Counted from the first letter of the stretch, positions 19,940-31,654 are shown. The stretch: DNA of 64,000 nt from Undaria pinnatifida (GCA_012845835.1 JABAKD010000020.1:14592268-14656267), one strand, 5' to 3'. Translations and numbers: made by a program. Notes: a model not told the origin generated them from the sequence alone.

Positions 19940-20440
19940 CTCCATCTCAGACAGATCACGATCTGGACAATCTAGCTCTATCTCGGACAGATCACTATCT
20001 ACATCATCTAGTTGCACTTCGGACAGATCACGATCTAGATCATTCAGCCCCACCTCGGACAGATCACGATCTAGATCATCTAACTCCACCTCGGACAGAT
20101 CACTATATAAACCATCTAGTTCCGCCTCGGACAGATCACGTTCAAGATAATCTAGCTCCATCTCCGACAGATCACGATCTAGATCATCTAGTTCCACCTC
20201 GGAGAGATCACGATCTAGATCATCGAGCTCCACCTCGGACAGATCACGATCTAGATCTAGCTCCACCTCGGACAGATCACTATATAAGCCATCTAGTCCG
20301 CCTCGGACAGATCACGATCTAGATCATCTAGCTTCATCTCCGACAGATCACGATCTAGAACATCTAGCTCCATCTCCGACAGATCACGATCTTGATCATC
20401 TAGCCCCATCTTGGACAGATCACGATCTAGATCATCTACA
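19940..20440 (-). repeat. 36-bp minisatellite in intron 2
   Basis: About 14 units of TCGGACAGATCACGATCTAG plus ATCATCTAGYTCCACC, mostly 36 bp, so open on the kinase strand as a 12-residue repeat (DLDRDLSEVELD). One unit lacks a few bases (near 20245-20260), which breaks the frame into two open blocks (19931-20266 and 20293-20520). GATC and CTAG palindromes recur in every unit. Acidic amphipathic coding is possible, but I see no splice sites at its borders and treat it as satellite DNA. Confidence 0.85.
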
Positions 20441-20469
20441 CTAGATCCTGCTAAAAAATGCCATACGAG

Positions 20470-20650
20470 ATGATGCACAGGATCTGCATTCGTATATTTA
20501 GATATCGAGTACAGACCCAACCTTCCAAAAAAAACTTTTGCTATACATCATACAGATCGCACGGCTCCCACCCAGCAGCATGAGCTGTAGATCATGCAGA
20601 TCTTTCTTAAAATATCTACATCATGTTGTGGGAAAATCGTCATCTGGCGA
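20470..20650. repeat. GATC-rich dispersed repeat (R3)
   Basis: Phrases GAGCTGTAGATCATGCAGATC, TCTTTCTTAAAATATCT and ACGGCTCCCACCC recur with the same order at 21705-21830, 40925-41108 and 59660-59780. The flank of the 36-bp minisatellite is part of this family. Confidence 0.65.
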
Positions 20651-20804
20651 ATTCTTTCGGAAGCCAGGTCCATTAACAGCGGCGAGACCGAGGGACGACT
20701 TTGGTCGTACAAGCGGTGTACACAGCAAAAAAAAACGTTTCTTATGTTAGCGGCGTAACAGCGGTACCAGCAGTACGCTGCTGCGCGCATCCAAGAGCGG
20801 CCTC

Positions 20805-20885
20805 CCTACTACTGGAAACCCGTTTTGGGGGGAACCTACTTGAAATTAGAGTAGGGAGGGGTTTGGGGGCTTTAAAAGGGCCAAT
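20805..20885. mobile_element. M86 MITE, degraded ends
   Basis: ACTGGAAACCCGTTTTGGGG and TAGGGAGGGGTTTGGGGGCT are present. The TTAA ends are lost. Confidence 0.65.
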
Positions 20886-20959
20886 CCTCTCCACAAACCC
20901 CACCCACGTTACTCGGGACACATATCACTGGAAATTGGAGTAGGATACGTTTTGCGAGT

Positions 20960-22020
20960 GGTAAATGTGCGTTCATGTTAGTGCGGTTAGGGTTAGTGTG
21001 GGATCCCGGTAGAGTGCGGTACCGCAATCAAGGGGGACCCACTTTAGTGCGGAACCACACTAAAGCGGGATAAATGGAGCACAGATCACATAGGGTTGCA
21101 ACCTACCCTGAATAATGCGGGGGGCGCAACAACGTGGATGCTATACCCTGAACAGTGCATGTGCCGTTGGGCTGCAGCCAGCTGAGCGCCTGCTGCCCTG
21201 CGCGCGGGTGCTCTGCACGTAGTGCATGTGGGGGCATGAAGGTGCCGCTTTACTGCAGAGGGCCGCACTAAAGCGGAACCGTTCCCACATTAGTGCGGGC
21301 ACTAAATCGGGACCGTTCCCACATTGCTTTACTGCAAAGGGCCGCACTAAAGCGGGACCGTTCTCACATCAGTGCGGGCACTAAAGCGGGACCGTTCCCA
21401 CATTCGTGCGGCAGCCGCACTCAAGCGGGATGCAATAGTGACAAAAAATTCACCGCACTCAAGTGCAGTTCCGCGCTCAAAGATACCGCACGTAAGTGGA
21501 ACCCCCACTGCAGTACTGCTGTTGCATGATTCCTGGTGTTGTGTTTGGCACGGGGCCGCACTAAAGCGGGACCGTTCCCACATTAGTGCGGCAGCCGCAC
21601 TCAAGCGGGATACAATAGAATAGTGAAGAGAATCACACAACAGATAATGATCTACAGTAGATCATCTAGATATCCTACAGTAGATCTTGTACCTGCCGTT
21701 AGGACATGTTGCGCAGGATCTGTAACACCGAGTACAGCTCCCGCCCGGTACCATGAGCTAGATCATACAGATCTTTCCCGCAATGTCTGGATCATCGCAA
21801 GGGGATTGGTGAGATCTGTCCGACGTGTGCAAACTCTCACCGCACTGAAGCGGGGTTCCGCACTCAAAGATACCGCACTCAAGTGGGACCCCCGCTACTG
21901 AACTTCTACACCATCGTAAGGGAATCGGTGAGATCTGTCCGACGTGTGCAAACTTTCACCACACTGAAGAGCCGCCCCCCCGCCTCAAGGTTACCGCACT
22001 CCAAGTGGGACCCCCACCAC
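20960..22020. repeat. GCACTAAAGCGGGACC repeat region
   Basis: A cluster of direct and inverted copies of CCGCACTAAAGCGGGACCG and CCCACATTAGTGCGG, with an R3 copy at 21705-21830. The layout of many short inverted GCACTA motifs resembles the subterminal repeats of the pogo-like element at 62893-63677 (GGCACTAT). I read it as decayed related non-autonomous elements. No gene. Confidence 0.6.
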
Positions 22021-22274
22021 TACTGCGCTGCTGCTGTTGCATGATACCTGTTAATGCATTCTGCACGGGCAAGGTGAACCAGCATATACACAAAGAGAAT
22101 CATAGCATCTGCGACTCCGCCTAGCTTCCGACAGAGTGGCTGAAAATCCGAACTACATACTGTATACAGCGGTAACTCCTCCTTAGATCCCTCATCCCGA
22201 GAAATTTCCCTGGCGGTCGGCGTTAGCGCTAAGGTCGCGGTTAGGGGTCAAATATATTTTATAAAAATATTTCA

Positions 22275-22400
22275 AGGGCGTCAGCCGTGAGCTCGACAAA
22301 TTTCGGGTCAATACTCATCTTTGCAAGCTGCGTTGTTCGTGCTTGTAATATACTATGTGGGTGAGTTTTTTCTCAATGGGAGGGGTCCTATTCCTTTGTT
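22275..22400. mobile_element. D-type terminal arm (inverted orientation)
   Basis: CGTCAGCCGTGAGCTCGAC, TACTCATCTTTGCAAGCTGC, GTTGTTCGTGCTTGTAATAT and CTCAATGGGAGGGGTCC. This is the complement of the arms at 57628-57745 and 58668-58790, including their outer flank. Confidence 0.7.
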
Positions 22401-22733
22401 GAAAATAAAATATGTATATACCAGTATACTTCGTATATATTTAATTTTTATAATATATAAAGATCATGTTTTTCTCCACCATGTATTTGTTTTCACGAGC
22501 GCAGTATTAGTAATACTACGCAAGCTACTCCCGACGGAGTTGTATTCTTTTTACATACCTGGTACCTGGTACCTGGTAAGCAAATTAATTGCTACTACGA
22601 GTATCAATCAGCAACTGCTTTCGCCGTTGCTGTAGGTGTGATGCTTCGTGCACCACGCTATGACGCCCGACGATGTGTGTTTGATTTGTTGCAGAACTAG
22701 GACGTGAAAATGTAAACGTTGCTTCGTACATAC

Positions 22734-22832
22734 CTCCTGCAAGAGCTTGACCTCCATCTTGAGGTCCTCCTCGTCCTCCGGCGGAAGATCCGCCCGCTTT
22801 ACGCATTTTACCGCGAAACGCTTCCCGTCGCT
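22734..22832 (-). CDS. CaMK-like kinase, exon 2 (ATP-anchoring lysine, C-helix)
   Basis: 99 bp, 33 codons, phase 0 on both sides. The acceptor is TTTGTTCTCGCAG and the donor is GAG|GTATGT. Residues 77-109. It encodes SDGKRFAVKCVKRADL with Lys85, the ATP-anchoring lysine, then an acidic stretch PPEDEEDLKMEVKLLQE with Glu103 as the likely C-helix partner of the lysine. Joined to exon 1 it reads REGTCK-SDGKRFAVK, the normal spacing for strands 2 and 3 of a kinase, so nothing is missing across the 13-kb intron between them. Confidence 0.95.
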
Positions 22833-22904
22833 CTGCGAGAACAAAGACAAAACAAGAAAAAAAACAGGGCAAGCAGCAATTAGCAAGAGGATTACTGCTG
22901 TAAT

Positions 22905-23277
<373 letters not shown>

Positions 23278-23627
23278 AACACACAACAAACAACAACGAC
23301 AACAGCAGCATGAGCGGTTCTTGGACGTAACTACTGTAGAAGCACAGCAGCGCATTCAGAACAAATGACGTAGGACCAACAACCAACTTATGACTACAAG
23401 AAAAACAAAAGCAAGGAGCACAGCTATCATGTAACCACAAGAAAAAAGAAAAAAGAAAACAAGTTCCGACGGTGGGGCCTTAGGCGCTACGGACCCCGTA
23501 CTGGTACGTCACGCAATTTCCTCAAACTTCCTAGTTTGGAATTTCCACTCAGCCCAACAGAGATTCGGACTTCGATTTTCGACCTGGAAAAAGATACTTT
23601 ACTGCAGGTAAAAGTCCAAAACTACGT

Positions 23628-23686
23628 CAGCTGTGAGTTCGATCAATTAAAGGGTAGATACTCATCTTTGCAAGCTGCGATAATTT
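23628..23686. mobile_element. D-type arm (solo)
   Basis: CGTCAGCTGTGAGTTCGAT and GATACTCATCTTTGCAAGCT. Confidence 0.7.
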
Positions 23687-24239
23687 TTGCGCTCGTCGTT
23701 TAACCAGTCATGTTTTAATCTATTTTGCCATTGTCTCCTTCTTCTGCCAACAAAATATGTCCCGATTGTCCGTTTGGGTGGTGGTCGTCAAAGTTTGCGG
23801 GTGTTGGTGGCAGTGCTAATGGGCGACGGTCGTCAGCATTGCCCCCCCTAGCGACATTATCTAGCCGCTAAGTCCAGGAACCAACTCATAGCCCCGACTA
23901 TTGTCTCAGCGCTGCTGGTGCGCTCAAAACCGCCATCAATACGGACACACAGACGTATTAATCGCTTCGCGGCGTGCCATCCACAGGAAAAGGCAAGGAC
24001 GAAATCTCGACAAAGACTGTGGCGCTGCAGCGTTCTTCGACAAAGGAAAACCGGCGAAAATGAGCCGGGGCGGGTGGGGGGGGCAAAGATGAAACAAAGA
24101 TCGGAATACACCGCCAACACATACGTAGCACAAACTTCTCAACATGTTTTAGTGGCGTTTTCTCGGCCACAAAAGGATCAATAGAGTGCAACCGCGCAGG
24201 TATGTTCATTGCGACTGCAGGTTCTAGCAGAATATTAAA

Positions 24240-24395
24240 AAATGTCAGGAATCGTGACATTTCGTCAGGAATCGTGACATTTCATCAGGAATCGTGACAC
24301 TTTGTCAGGAATCGTGACATTTTGTCAGGATTCGTGACATTTTGCCAGGAATCGTGACATTTTGTCAGGAATCGTGCGACATTTGTGTCAGAAAT
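24240..24395. repeat. 21-bp minisatellite, seven units
   Basis: GTCAGGAATCGTGACATTT units, 20-21 bp. Variation is mostly in the last three bases. Confidence 0.9.
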
Positions 24396-24674
24396 TGTGA
24401 TTTTTTGCGTTCGTTTCGAACGAAGCTACCGCGGTCATATCGCTCTGGCATACCGCCGCCTTGCCGGGGGACCCCTACACCGTGTGTTGTCAATCAAGGG
24501 CGCTTGTTTCGGCTCTAGCTCTAAAGTCGGGGTGCTGCCTACCGCAGACGCTCCAACCGATACACCTCCTGCACAGCAGTATTTGTCAAAACTGTTAAAC
24601 AACTTGGCTTCTCAATTAAACCGAAGAAAGCATACACACACCCAAGGGCGTGCACAAGCCATGAATGCACCCCT

Positions 24675-24843
24675 ATTTTTTTTATTCTTTTTTAATATCC
24701 TCCGGAGGATGGGGCAAAATAAACCACACTTTCACGTACTTTCATACGCGTCGTGCGTCGACTTAACTCAATTGCCTTCACGACCCAGCGCTAGCCGGCG
24801 TGTCCTTCGGATCCCACTATAGCGACCCCTATCATACCGAAGT
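24675..24843 (-). mobile_element. S1 SINE, old diverged copy
   Basis: TCCTCCGGAGGATGGGGCAA, TTTCATACGCGTCGTGCG and AACTCAATTGCCTTC are recognisable but carry many substitutions. Confidence 0.75.
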
Positions 24844-24998
24844 ATAAGTCGTACCTGTGTCTCATAAACCATTACACCCTGATCCATCCCACCCCGTATG
24901 ATCTTTTGGCCGTGATCCACATCGATCGTGTTTTTTCGACCGTTTCACCCCAGTGACGTCACTAGCGGGCATTTCGACCGGCATTACGTATTTCGTAC

Positions 24999-25016
24999 GG
25001 GTTAGGGTTAGGGTTG
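24999..25016. repeat. Short interstitial telomere-like repeat
   Basis: GGGTTAGGGTTAGGGTTGG. Confidence 0.6.
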
Positions 25017-25049
25017 GTTCCATGGTTGTGGAAAAACGAAATAATGTAA

Positions 25050-25177
25050 GCTTTCTTTCTTTTTTGCTTTTATCCTCCGGCGGATAAAGAAAAATAAAGC
25101 TTTAGCTCACCACACTTCCACGTATTTTCATACGCGTCGTTTGGCGATTGAACTCAGTTGCTTTCGCAGCCCAACGC
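25050..25177 (-). mobile_element. S1 SINE, 5'-truncated, with target duplication
   Basis: On plus it runs from a T-rich tail through ATCCTCCGGCGGATAAAG to GCTTTCGCAGCCCAACGC, where it is cut off. It is flanked by TAATGTAA on both sides (25042-25049 and 25178-25185). Confidence 0.85.
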
Positions 25178-25374
25178 TAATGTAATAAGACACCCAAACA
25201 TGGGGCTAGGTTACGCCTTAGACTTCTGGGTCCGGTCGGGACCTGGTGGCAGGTATATATATATATATGGGTACACTATATTGATACGAAGTAGTATAGT
25301 ATCATATGTAGTATTATATTGGGTTACCATAGGGGTGCATGCATGGCTTTACGGCTTCACATTACGTAAAAAAA

Positions 25375-25465
25375 TAAAAATACACTCCAGCTGTGAGATC
25401 GAAGATTTTGTCGAAACTCATCTTTGCAAGCTGTGTGTGATACTCCGATCGCGCGTACCTGGTAT
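25375..25465. mobile_element. C-type arm (solo)
   Basis: ACTCCAGCTGTGAGATCGAA, GTCGAAACTCATCTTTGC and GTGATACTCCGATCGCGCG. The full form is the foldback at 28850-29435. Confidence 0.75.
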
Positions 25466-25737
25466 GGCTTTGTATACACACACACCTATGTTGCGTAGGG
25501 GTGCATTTTGGGGGGGGGGCTGTTGAACACCTCCCCACCCGCCAGTCCGGGCTACGATTTTTGGGCGACGCCGCAACCGTCAGAAATTTCGTCGCGCCTT
25601 CCTGGGTCATGCGAGTAGCTGCTCCTTCCCTGTACCCTAAACTCCCAAGAAGTGTTTGATAATACAACGTTGGACCGGCATACGTGAATATGAACACCAG
25701 CACAGGCAGTTTGCTGCGAGTATAATAATACCCTCAA

Positions 25738-25822
25738 GTACAGCAGGAGCAGGTGGTACTCCGAGCATCCGAGAATACAAGTACAGCAGGAGCAGGTGGT
25801 ACTCCGAGCATCCGAGAATACA
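25738..25822. repeat. 43-bp tandem duplication
   Basis: Two identical units containing CAGCAGGAGCAGGTGGTACT and CCGAGCATCCGAGAATACA. Confidence 0.9.
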
Positions 25823-25834
25823 TCAATGCCATGG

Positions 25835-26160
25835 GTTCGGCGTTTCCAGTGGTCCAAGAGTAAGACGTGTACCAGGTAGCTATTGAGGTTGAGGTCGAGG
25901 GTTCGAAACTCACAAGGCACTCTTTCTTGCAAAAAGACAGACCGAAAGCGGGAGAGCGGGAGTTGGCGAAAAACTCGATGCACATCGACGAGCATACGAA
26001 AGGCTGAAGAAATGGTCATGCTCAACACTATGCGCGACAAAAATGAAGGGCAAGTACCGGGGAGGAGAAGGCGAGACCCCTGACCTTTGACCACGGCTTG
26101 TTCAGAAGGTCTACGAGGGTAAAACCCTTACCAGTGGAGCTGGAGAGCCAAAGCGACAAC
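25835..26160 (+). mobile_element. tRNA-derived SINE (T1), diverged copy
   Basis: GGGTTCGAAACTC (B-box-like), AAAGCGGGAGAGCGGGAG, ATGCGCGACAAAAATGAAGG, GACCACGGCTTGTTCAGAAG. The order of blocks is that of the T1 copies at 49816 and 56190. Confidence 0.65.
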
Positions 26161-26549
26161 ACAAAACGAACAAAAACGTACGGGTAGCTTTTGCGGCGCT
26201 TCGCGCCTGCACGCGGATTTCTGCGGCTATTTGCTACCTGGTGACACCTTCGACGATAGAGGCGCATCAATTATCTTTTCTGAGGCACCTTAGCTGAGCT
26301 CTATCGTCGCCCCCTCGGAACCGATCTTGAGGTATCCGAAAGTACGGCTCGATGGATGAAAACAAATCCTTGTCTTGGGTATACGAAACCTTTATATTGC
26401 AAAACAACAACGGCATATTTCCAACCAGAATTGATTTTGAGGCAACTGAAAAGTACGGCCCGATGGAAGAACAAAATCCGTGCCTCAGGTGTACAAACAA
26501 AACGTTCACATTGCAGAAACAAGAACGCCATATTTCCAACAATTTTGGG

Positions 26550-26643
26550 ATAACGCTTCTTCACTACTGGAAACCCTTTTCGGGGGGACAGATTTACTTC
26601 CAAGTCAGTATAGGGAGGGATTTTGGGGCTCTGAAGGGGTTAA
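26550..26643. mobile_element. M86 MITE
   Basis: GATAACGCTTCTTCACTACTGG at the left (left TTAA mutated), GAAGGGGTTAA at the right. Confidence 0.65.
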
Positions 26644-26989
26644 GGAGTCCCGTTATTCATAAAAAAAAATATGGTCAATAGCCAAAAAAGGGTATACCTC
26701 AACACCTCTGTCGAAGCACGCGTCTGGTATTCATAGGTATCATTCACTTTTTGTACGTGCTCGCTGCTTGCTGTCTTGCTGTGGCCATCGTCGGGGATAT
26801 CGAGAGCTGTACAACCTCACGGGTGCAGTCGGGATACTTGACGCGACGCAGAGCATCACACCGGGCGCAATGCAGAAACTGGATACATACTCCATACATC
26901 GAATGATACCAGGTAACACACCTAACTGCTGTACACGTCAGCAGCAGGAATAATATTTTGTAAACGTTTTTTAAAACGCGTCAGCTGTG

Positions 26990-27830
26990 AGATACGAGCA
27001 GTAGCCATAATTGTTATACGGCGGCGCGTTCTGTCGCGTCGCTGTGAGATGTTCTACTATGCAATCGACCCCACATTTTTCGTTTGTCTTCGTTTTTCCT
27101 CGGGGGGGCGACAGCGGTAGCACCGAAATCGGAGGCCGCTGTTGACGGGAGTACCGTGGAGGCGGCAGACCGCGTGCTATAGCCCAGGCTCACCTAGGTA
27201 ACAGAGGCCTACACAAATATGCCGTTCGCGCTTTGCCTCTGTGGTACGAGTACGAGCAGTTTGTTTTTTTGCTTGGCCTAATTTCTCTTTCTTTCGTCCA
27301 TTCTTTCGTTCTCTATCTGCCTCCCCGTTATTAATTTCTTCGCGTTGATAGCGACGCGCCACACTCGTCCAAAGCCTACACGGCACACGAGATGGGGCAT
27401 CCGCGAGAGAGAGAGAGAAGGTTCATGTGTTTCCTCGTGTCTCATTGCGTCTTTGTGCATTTGTTTGTCTGTTCACGTTCCACTCCATGAGTATTTCTGT
27501 TATAGACGGCGTTTGTCGCTTTCAATGCTGTTCTTACATTATTTCCAGCCCAAAATAAAAAAGGAAGTCGCAAACACTCTATATGCACACAACACATCCC
27601 AGGTGCAGTCTCACGAACCGTCCACGGCTCCCACGGATGTTATACTCGGGAGGGCGCAGCCCTACGAAAACGATACCTGGTATAACACACACCATATCTT
27701 ATGCAGTGTTAAAATACTAGTGTAGGGCTTATCACGGCTCACTAGCCGGCCTGCGGGATGGGTCATGAGGTTTTCAAAAACTCGCGGGTCCAGTCCGGTC
27801 GGGTCCGGAGGTGTTCGAAATCTCGCCGGT
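26990..27830. other. Intronic DNA, no gene
   Basis: Mixed sequence with a T-rich stretch at 27060-27110 and a (GA)n run at 27405-27420. Nothing further is supportable. Confidence 0.35.
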
Positions 27831-27833
27831 CGT

Positions 27834-28000
27834 GTCGTGTCGTATCGTGTCGTGTCGTGTCGTGTCGTGTCGTGTCGTGTGGGATGGGGTCGGATCGGGT
27901 CGAGTCGGGTCGGGTCGGGTCGGGTCGAGTCGAGTCGGGTCGGGTCAGGAGGTTTGCAAATACCACGGGTCGGGCCGGGTCGGGTTGGCTCCGACCAGCG
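27834..28000. repeat. CGTGT and GGGTC pentamer arrays
   Basis: A CGTGT array (27834-27880) passes into GGGTC/GAGTC units (27885-27955) and decays to 28000. A second purine/pyrimidine pentamer array lies at 32951. Confidence 0.9.
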
Positions 28001-28184
28001 AGAAGTGATCCGACCAGTGGAAAACCCTGAAAAATGCCACGCTACGCACGTGGTGGAGGCCGGTGATCTCTCGCGCATTGTGCGGGTACCACAAATCAGA
28101 CCCTCCATGGCACCTCAGCAACCCGGGCTGTTTCGGAGTAGGGGCCATATATGATACCTGTTATGTACGAAATGGTCTATTGAG

Positions 28185-28600
28185 CTGTGATGGCCACTTC
28201 TCGTATACGTCTCCCCTTCCTCCTCAGCTTCGACAAGGGTTTACTTGCTTGTCGCAAGAACAAGAACTCAAATCAGGCCATACCATACCATACCATGCAA
28301 TACCACATACGATACCGTACGTGCTAGAAAAAAAACACGACACAGAGTTTTCCATAAAGCGCACCAAACGAGCTATCTGTGGACTGTGGGCACGTCGACC
28401 GGCATATCCAACGAGCGCCTAATGGCACATCCGGTGTGAAAAAAAAAAAAAAACGCTGCATGCGGTAACAAATGGCCCACGAGCTGTAATCGCCATTTCT
28501 GTACGCCTTCCCCTCTTTCCCCCGGGTTCGACAAGGGGTTACCTCATTGTCGCAAGAACAAAAAATCACCTTTTACCACACCTGGTACCATATGCCCCCC
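28185..28600. repeat. Diverged tandem duplication, about 285 bp period
   Basis: GAGCTGTGATGGCCACTTCT / GAGCTGTAATCGCCATTTCT, then TTCGACAAGGGTTTACTTG / TTCGACAAGGGGTTACCTC and TTGTCGCAAGAACAA in both. Between them is an ACCATACCATACC tract. Confidence 0.7.
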
Positions 28601-28849
28601 CCCCCGCCTGACAAACTGATGCACTCCTTCCACAACCGTCAGATTTGTCCCCTTCAAGGGTTTATAGCTTCCGCGCACAGATTAAGCCCCCGCCCCCCCC
28701 CCCGCTCCCTCCTCTACTTTCCAAAAAAAATGCCCCTCCCCCCCCGCCCTCCCCCCCCCCCGACCCCCACGCCTTTAAAAAACCCCGCCCTCCCCTCACC
28801 GGTTGTAAGACTTACAGGATATACGTGATAAACTGATGCCTTTCCTTCT

Positions 28850-29435
28850 ACCGCTGACAGATTTTGTCCCCCTCAGAAACGGGTTGTATAGTTTCCGCGC
28901 ACAGATTGATTAACATCACCCTGTTGACCCTGGTACAAGCTACACTATGTAGTTCTACGGGGAGTCGCCGACCTATATCCTTGAAGAGGACACACCCAGT
29001 AATACGCGCGATCAGAGTATCAAACACACACATCTTGCAAAGATGAGCTTCGACGAAAACCTTCGAAAAACGTTCGATCTCACAGCTGGAGTGTAATTTT
29101 ATTTTTATAACATCCTACGATACGTGCCAGCGCGAAATAAAACACAGCTTTCCACAAAACGCACCAGAACGAGCTATACCTGTGGACACACACGGACCGG
29201 CATATATATATATTATAAAAAATGAAAATACACTCCAGCTGTGAGATCGAAGATTTCGTCGAAACTCATCTTTGCAAGCTGTGTGTGATACTCCGATCGC
29301 GCGCATTACGAGTTGTGTGTCCTCATTAAGGATATAGGTCGGCGACTCCCCTTACAACTACAGTGTAGCTATCAGGGTCAACAGGATGATCTTAGTCAGT
29401 CTGTGCGCGGAAACTATAAAACCCGTTTCTGAGGG
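28850..29435. mobile_element. Foldback element with C-type arms
   Basis: The left arm 28850-29094 and right arm 29222-29435 are inverted copies. Shared blocks: CCTCAGAAACGGGTT, TTTCCGCGCACAGATTGA, CATCACCCTGTTGACCCTG, GGGGAGTCGCCGACCTATA, GATCAGAGTATC, CTTGCAAAGATGAGCTTCGA and CTCACAGCTGGAGTGTA. The loop (29095-29221) has no coding capacity. Partial copies or single arms: 25375, 32120, 39228, 47025. No target duplication is obvious, because 80-bp blocks beside it were also duplicated. Confidence 0.8.
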
Positions 29436-29665
29436 GGACATATATATATTCTACAAAGCGCCTAATTGCAAACCGGGTGTAAAAAAGACGTCCGCACTAA
29501 CACCCTCCAGTTTACGTTCAAAACACAGCTTTCCACAAAACGCACCAGAACGAGCTATACCTGTGGACACACACGGACCGGCATATATATATATATATTC
29601 TACAAAGCGCCTAATTGCAAACCGGGTGTAAAAAAGACGTCCGCACTAACACCCTCCAGTTTACG
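29138..29665. repeat. Local duplications around the foldback
   Basis: Block ACACAGCTTTCCACAAAACG ... GGACACACACGGACCGGC occurs at 29138-29208 and 29521-29583. Block CTACAAAGCGCCTAATTGC ... ACACCCTCCAGTTTACGTTC occurs at 29450-29519 and 29599-29668. (TA)n runs sit at the junctions. Confidence 0.85.
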
Positions 29666-29700
29666 TTCTGGTGGCGTCTTCAATACGATATCGCAATAAT

Positions 29701-29852
29701 GGGATCCGAACGACACGCCAGAAAACCAGCTGGGTTGCGAAAGCAACTGAGTTAAATCGACACACGACGCGTATGAAAATACGTGGAAGTGCGGGGAGCT
29801 TGAGCATTATTTATTTTCTTCTCCATCCACCGGAGGATAAAAAAAAAAAAGA
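29701..29852 (+). mobile_element. S1 SINE, diverged 5' part
   Basis: GGGATCCGAA at the left (compare GGGACCCGAA), then TTGCGAAAGCAACTGAGTT, ACGCGTATGAAAATACGTGG and CATCCACCGGAGGAT, with an A tail at 29841-29852. Confidence 0.8.
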
Positions 29853-29940
29853 GGGCGTATTTTTTTTTGCGTGGTCGTTGGGTGGAAACCCTTACCCTTG
29901 GATTTTGGTGGAATCGGTCGGGGTGGGTGGGATTAGCGTA

Positions 29941-30113
29941 CTTTTTTTTTCACACTTCTACTTTCCAGCTTCTGGACAAGCCGTGGTCACAGGTGTCGTC
30001 CCTTCCCCCCGGTTCTTGCCTTCAATTTTTATGGCGCATAGGGTTCAGCAGGCCCACTGCTCATCGATTTTCATCGAGTGTTGCTAACTCACGCTCTCGC
30101 GTTTTCCGCAAGT
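29941..30113 (-). mobile_element. T1 SINE, lacks the tRNA head
   Basis: On plus: TTCCAGCTTCTGGACAAGCC, GTGGTCACAGGTGTCGTCCC, GCGCATAGGGTTCAGCA, then CTAACTCACGCTCTCGCG. It stops where full copies go on into the tRNA-like part. Confidence 0.8.
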
Positions 30114-30137
30114 CAATGCGTACTTGGTGGGCCCTGT

Positions 30138-30360
30138 CGGCGGCTGACTTTATTTTTTTTTTTTTTTTATTTCATCCCATCCATTATCCTCGCACTACTC
30201 TCGCGCCCCCTCCCAGTAGTAACTCAGATCCGAGGTCACATAGCGGGCCCTCCTCCCTCCTCCTCCCCAAGGTACGTGCCTTCATTTTCATCGCGAGAAG
30301 AGCTCAGCATTTTCTTCCCTCGTCGACTCGCGTCGAATTGTGTAAATACCAAGAGGTCGA
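30138..30360 (-). mobile_element. T1-related element, diverged
   Basis: A T-rich run, then ACTCAGATCCGAGGTCACATAG, CCTTCATTTTCATCGCGA and TCCCTCGTCGACTCGCGTCG. A sister copy lies at 31655-31880. Confidence 0.5.
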
Positions 30361-30854
30361 CTTTGGAGAGCTAAGGTCCGGGTGGAACCAGGATGCCAAG
30401 CGGGAGCAGAGTCGAGGCTGCGCAAAGTTTTGATTGCACATCCCGTAAGCAGTTAGGGGCTGGCTGGCGCATGTCCTCGGGTTTGCTGCGTACTGAAGTG
30501 CGCGCATGCGTGTTACGTACAGTCAATAGTATACCAGAGTCAACAGGGCGACCGCAAAGACAATCTAGTCTTGAATCACTGCGCACGGAAAACTATCAAA
30601 ACCGTTCTAAAGGGACTACTGTACCGCTGTAATCTGACGGTGGAATGCACCAGCTGTTTATCTATATATATATATATTTATTGACAAAGGAGGGGAGGAG
30701 GGTTAAAACACATTTATATAGCTCGCATACGAGTGCATAGAAGGCAAATCTCGTCCCTACCAAAGTAAATTCAATGACGCGGGCTCGAACACTCCCTATT
30801 ACCCTATTTATACTGTATTAATAGTGAACACTTGTGCTCGTAGGGAATTTTCGT

Positions 30855-31085
30855 GCGTAAAAACTGACAAGCGTAAAGCGCGAGAGCGTGCGTTAGCAAC
30901 ATCCAACGAAAGTCGACGAGCATAAAAGCATACAAGAGTGGGAATGCTGAACCCGAAAAAAAAAATGGACTTATGTGTGCACCGGGGGTAAGGGAAGACA
31001 CATGTGACCATGGCTTGTCCAGAAGAATGCTGAGGGTAAACTCTCACACGAGTTGAGCTGGGGAGTAAACGAGATGATGAGAAAA
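30855..31085 (+). mobile_element. T1 SINE, diverged copy
   Basis: AAAGCGCGAGAGCGTGCGTT, GTCGACGAGCATAAAAGC, GGGAATGCTGAACCCGAAA, GTGACCATGGCTTGTCCAGA. Confidence 0.7.
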
Positions 31086-31369
31086 AAAATAAAAAAATAA
31101 ATAAAGTGCACTTGTGGAAATCAGGCACTTGGTGGTGTTTGCTGGTGTTTTTCATGGTGTATCATATCCCGAAGCGGGGAAATTCCGCGAGTTGCTCGAG
31201 CCAAGCGGGGAGATCCGGCGAGTTGCTCGAATCCCGAAACGGGTATCGGTACACCCGCTTCACAGATAATTAAGAACTTATCACCGAGTTCGAGGACAAA
31301 CCACCTTGTTAACGATTCTTCGTGACAAGGGCTTGCGAAGAAGACTTTACTTCACAGCAGGGCAAGCAT

Positions 31370-31625
31370 TATTGACTAATGAGCCATAATTTTCGCAATG
31401 GTTTCGAATCGCTGGGAAAATGATCCCACACAAATTCCCAGCCATGTTTTGTTCCCAAAACGTGGTCTGGTCTTTGGTCGCGGTTCTATCAACCACCTGA
31501 GACCTGCAGACCCATTTTTTTTTTTTTGAGGATATTTCGTTTGGGATTAGTGTGGGGCCGTTTTCGCGGTGATTAACAATATAGTCGAAACTTTTGCGTA
31601 CCACTCGTACAGAATTGATCCCGCA
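31370..31625. repeat. Weak inverted repeat
   Basis: GGAAAATGATCCCACACAAAT (31418-31438) faces a diverged complement around 31545-31560. The arms extend about 70 bp with many mismatches. Possibly an old foldback. Confidence 0.35.
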
Positions 31626-31654
31626 CATTTCAGTTCATTGTATTTCTTTCATAT

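Noticed and set aside
24240-24395. Possible CRISPR-like array
   Set aside because: Units are directly adjacent with no unique spacers and the context is eukaryotic. It is a minisatellite.
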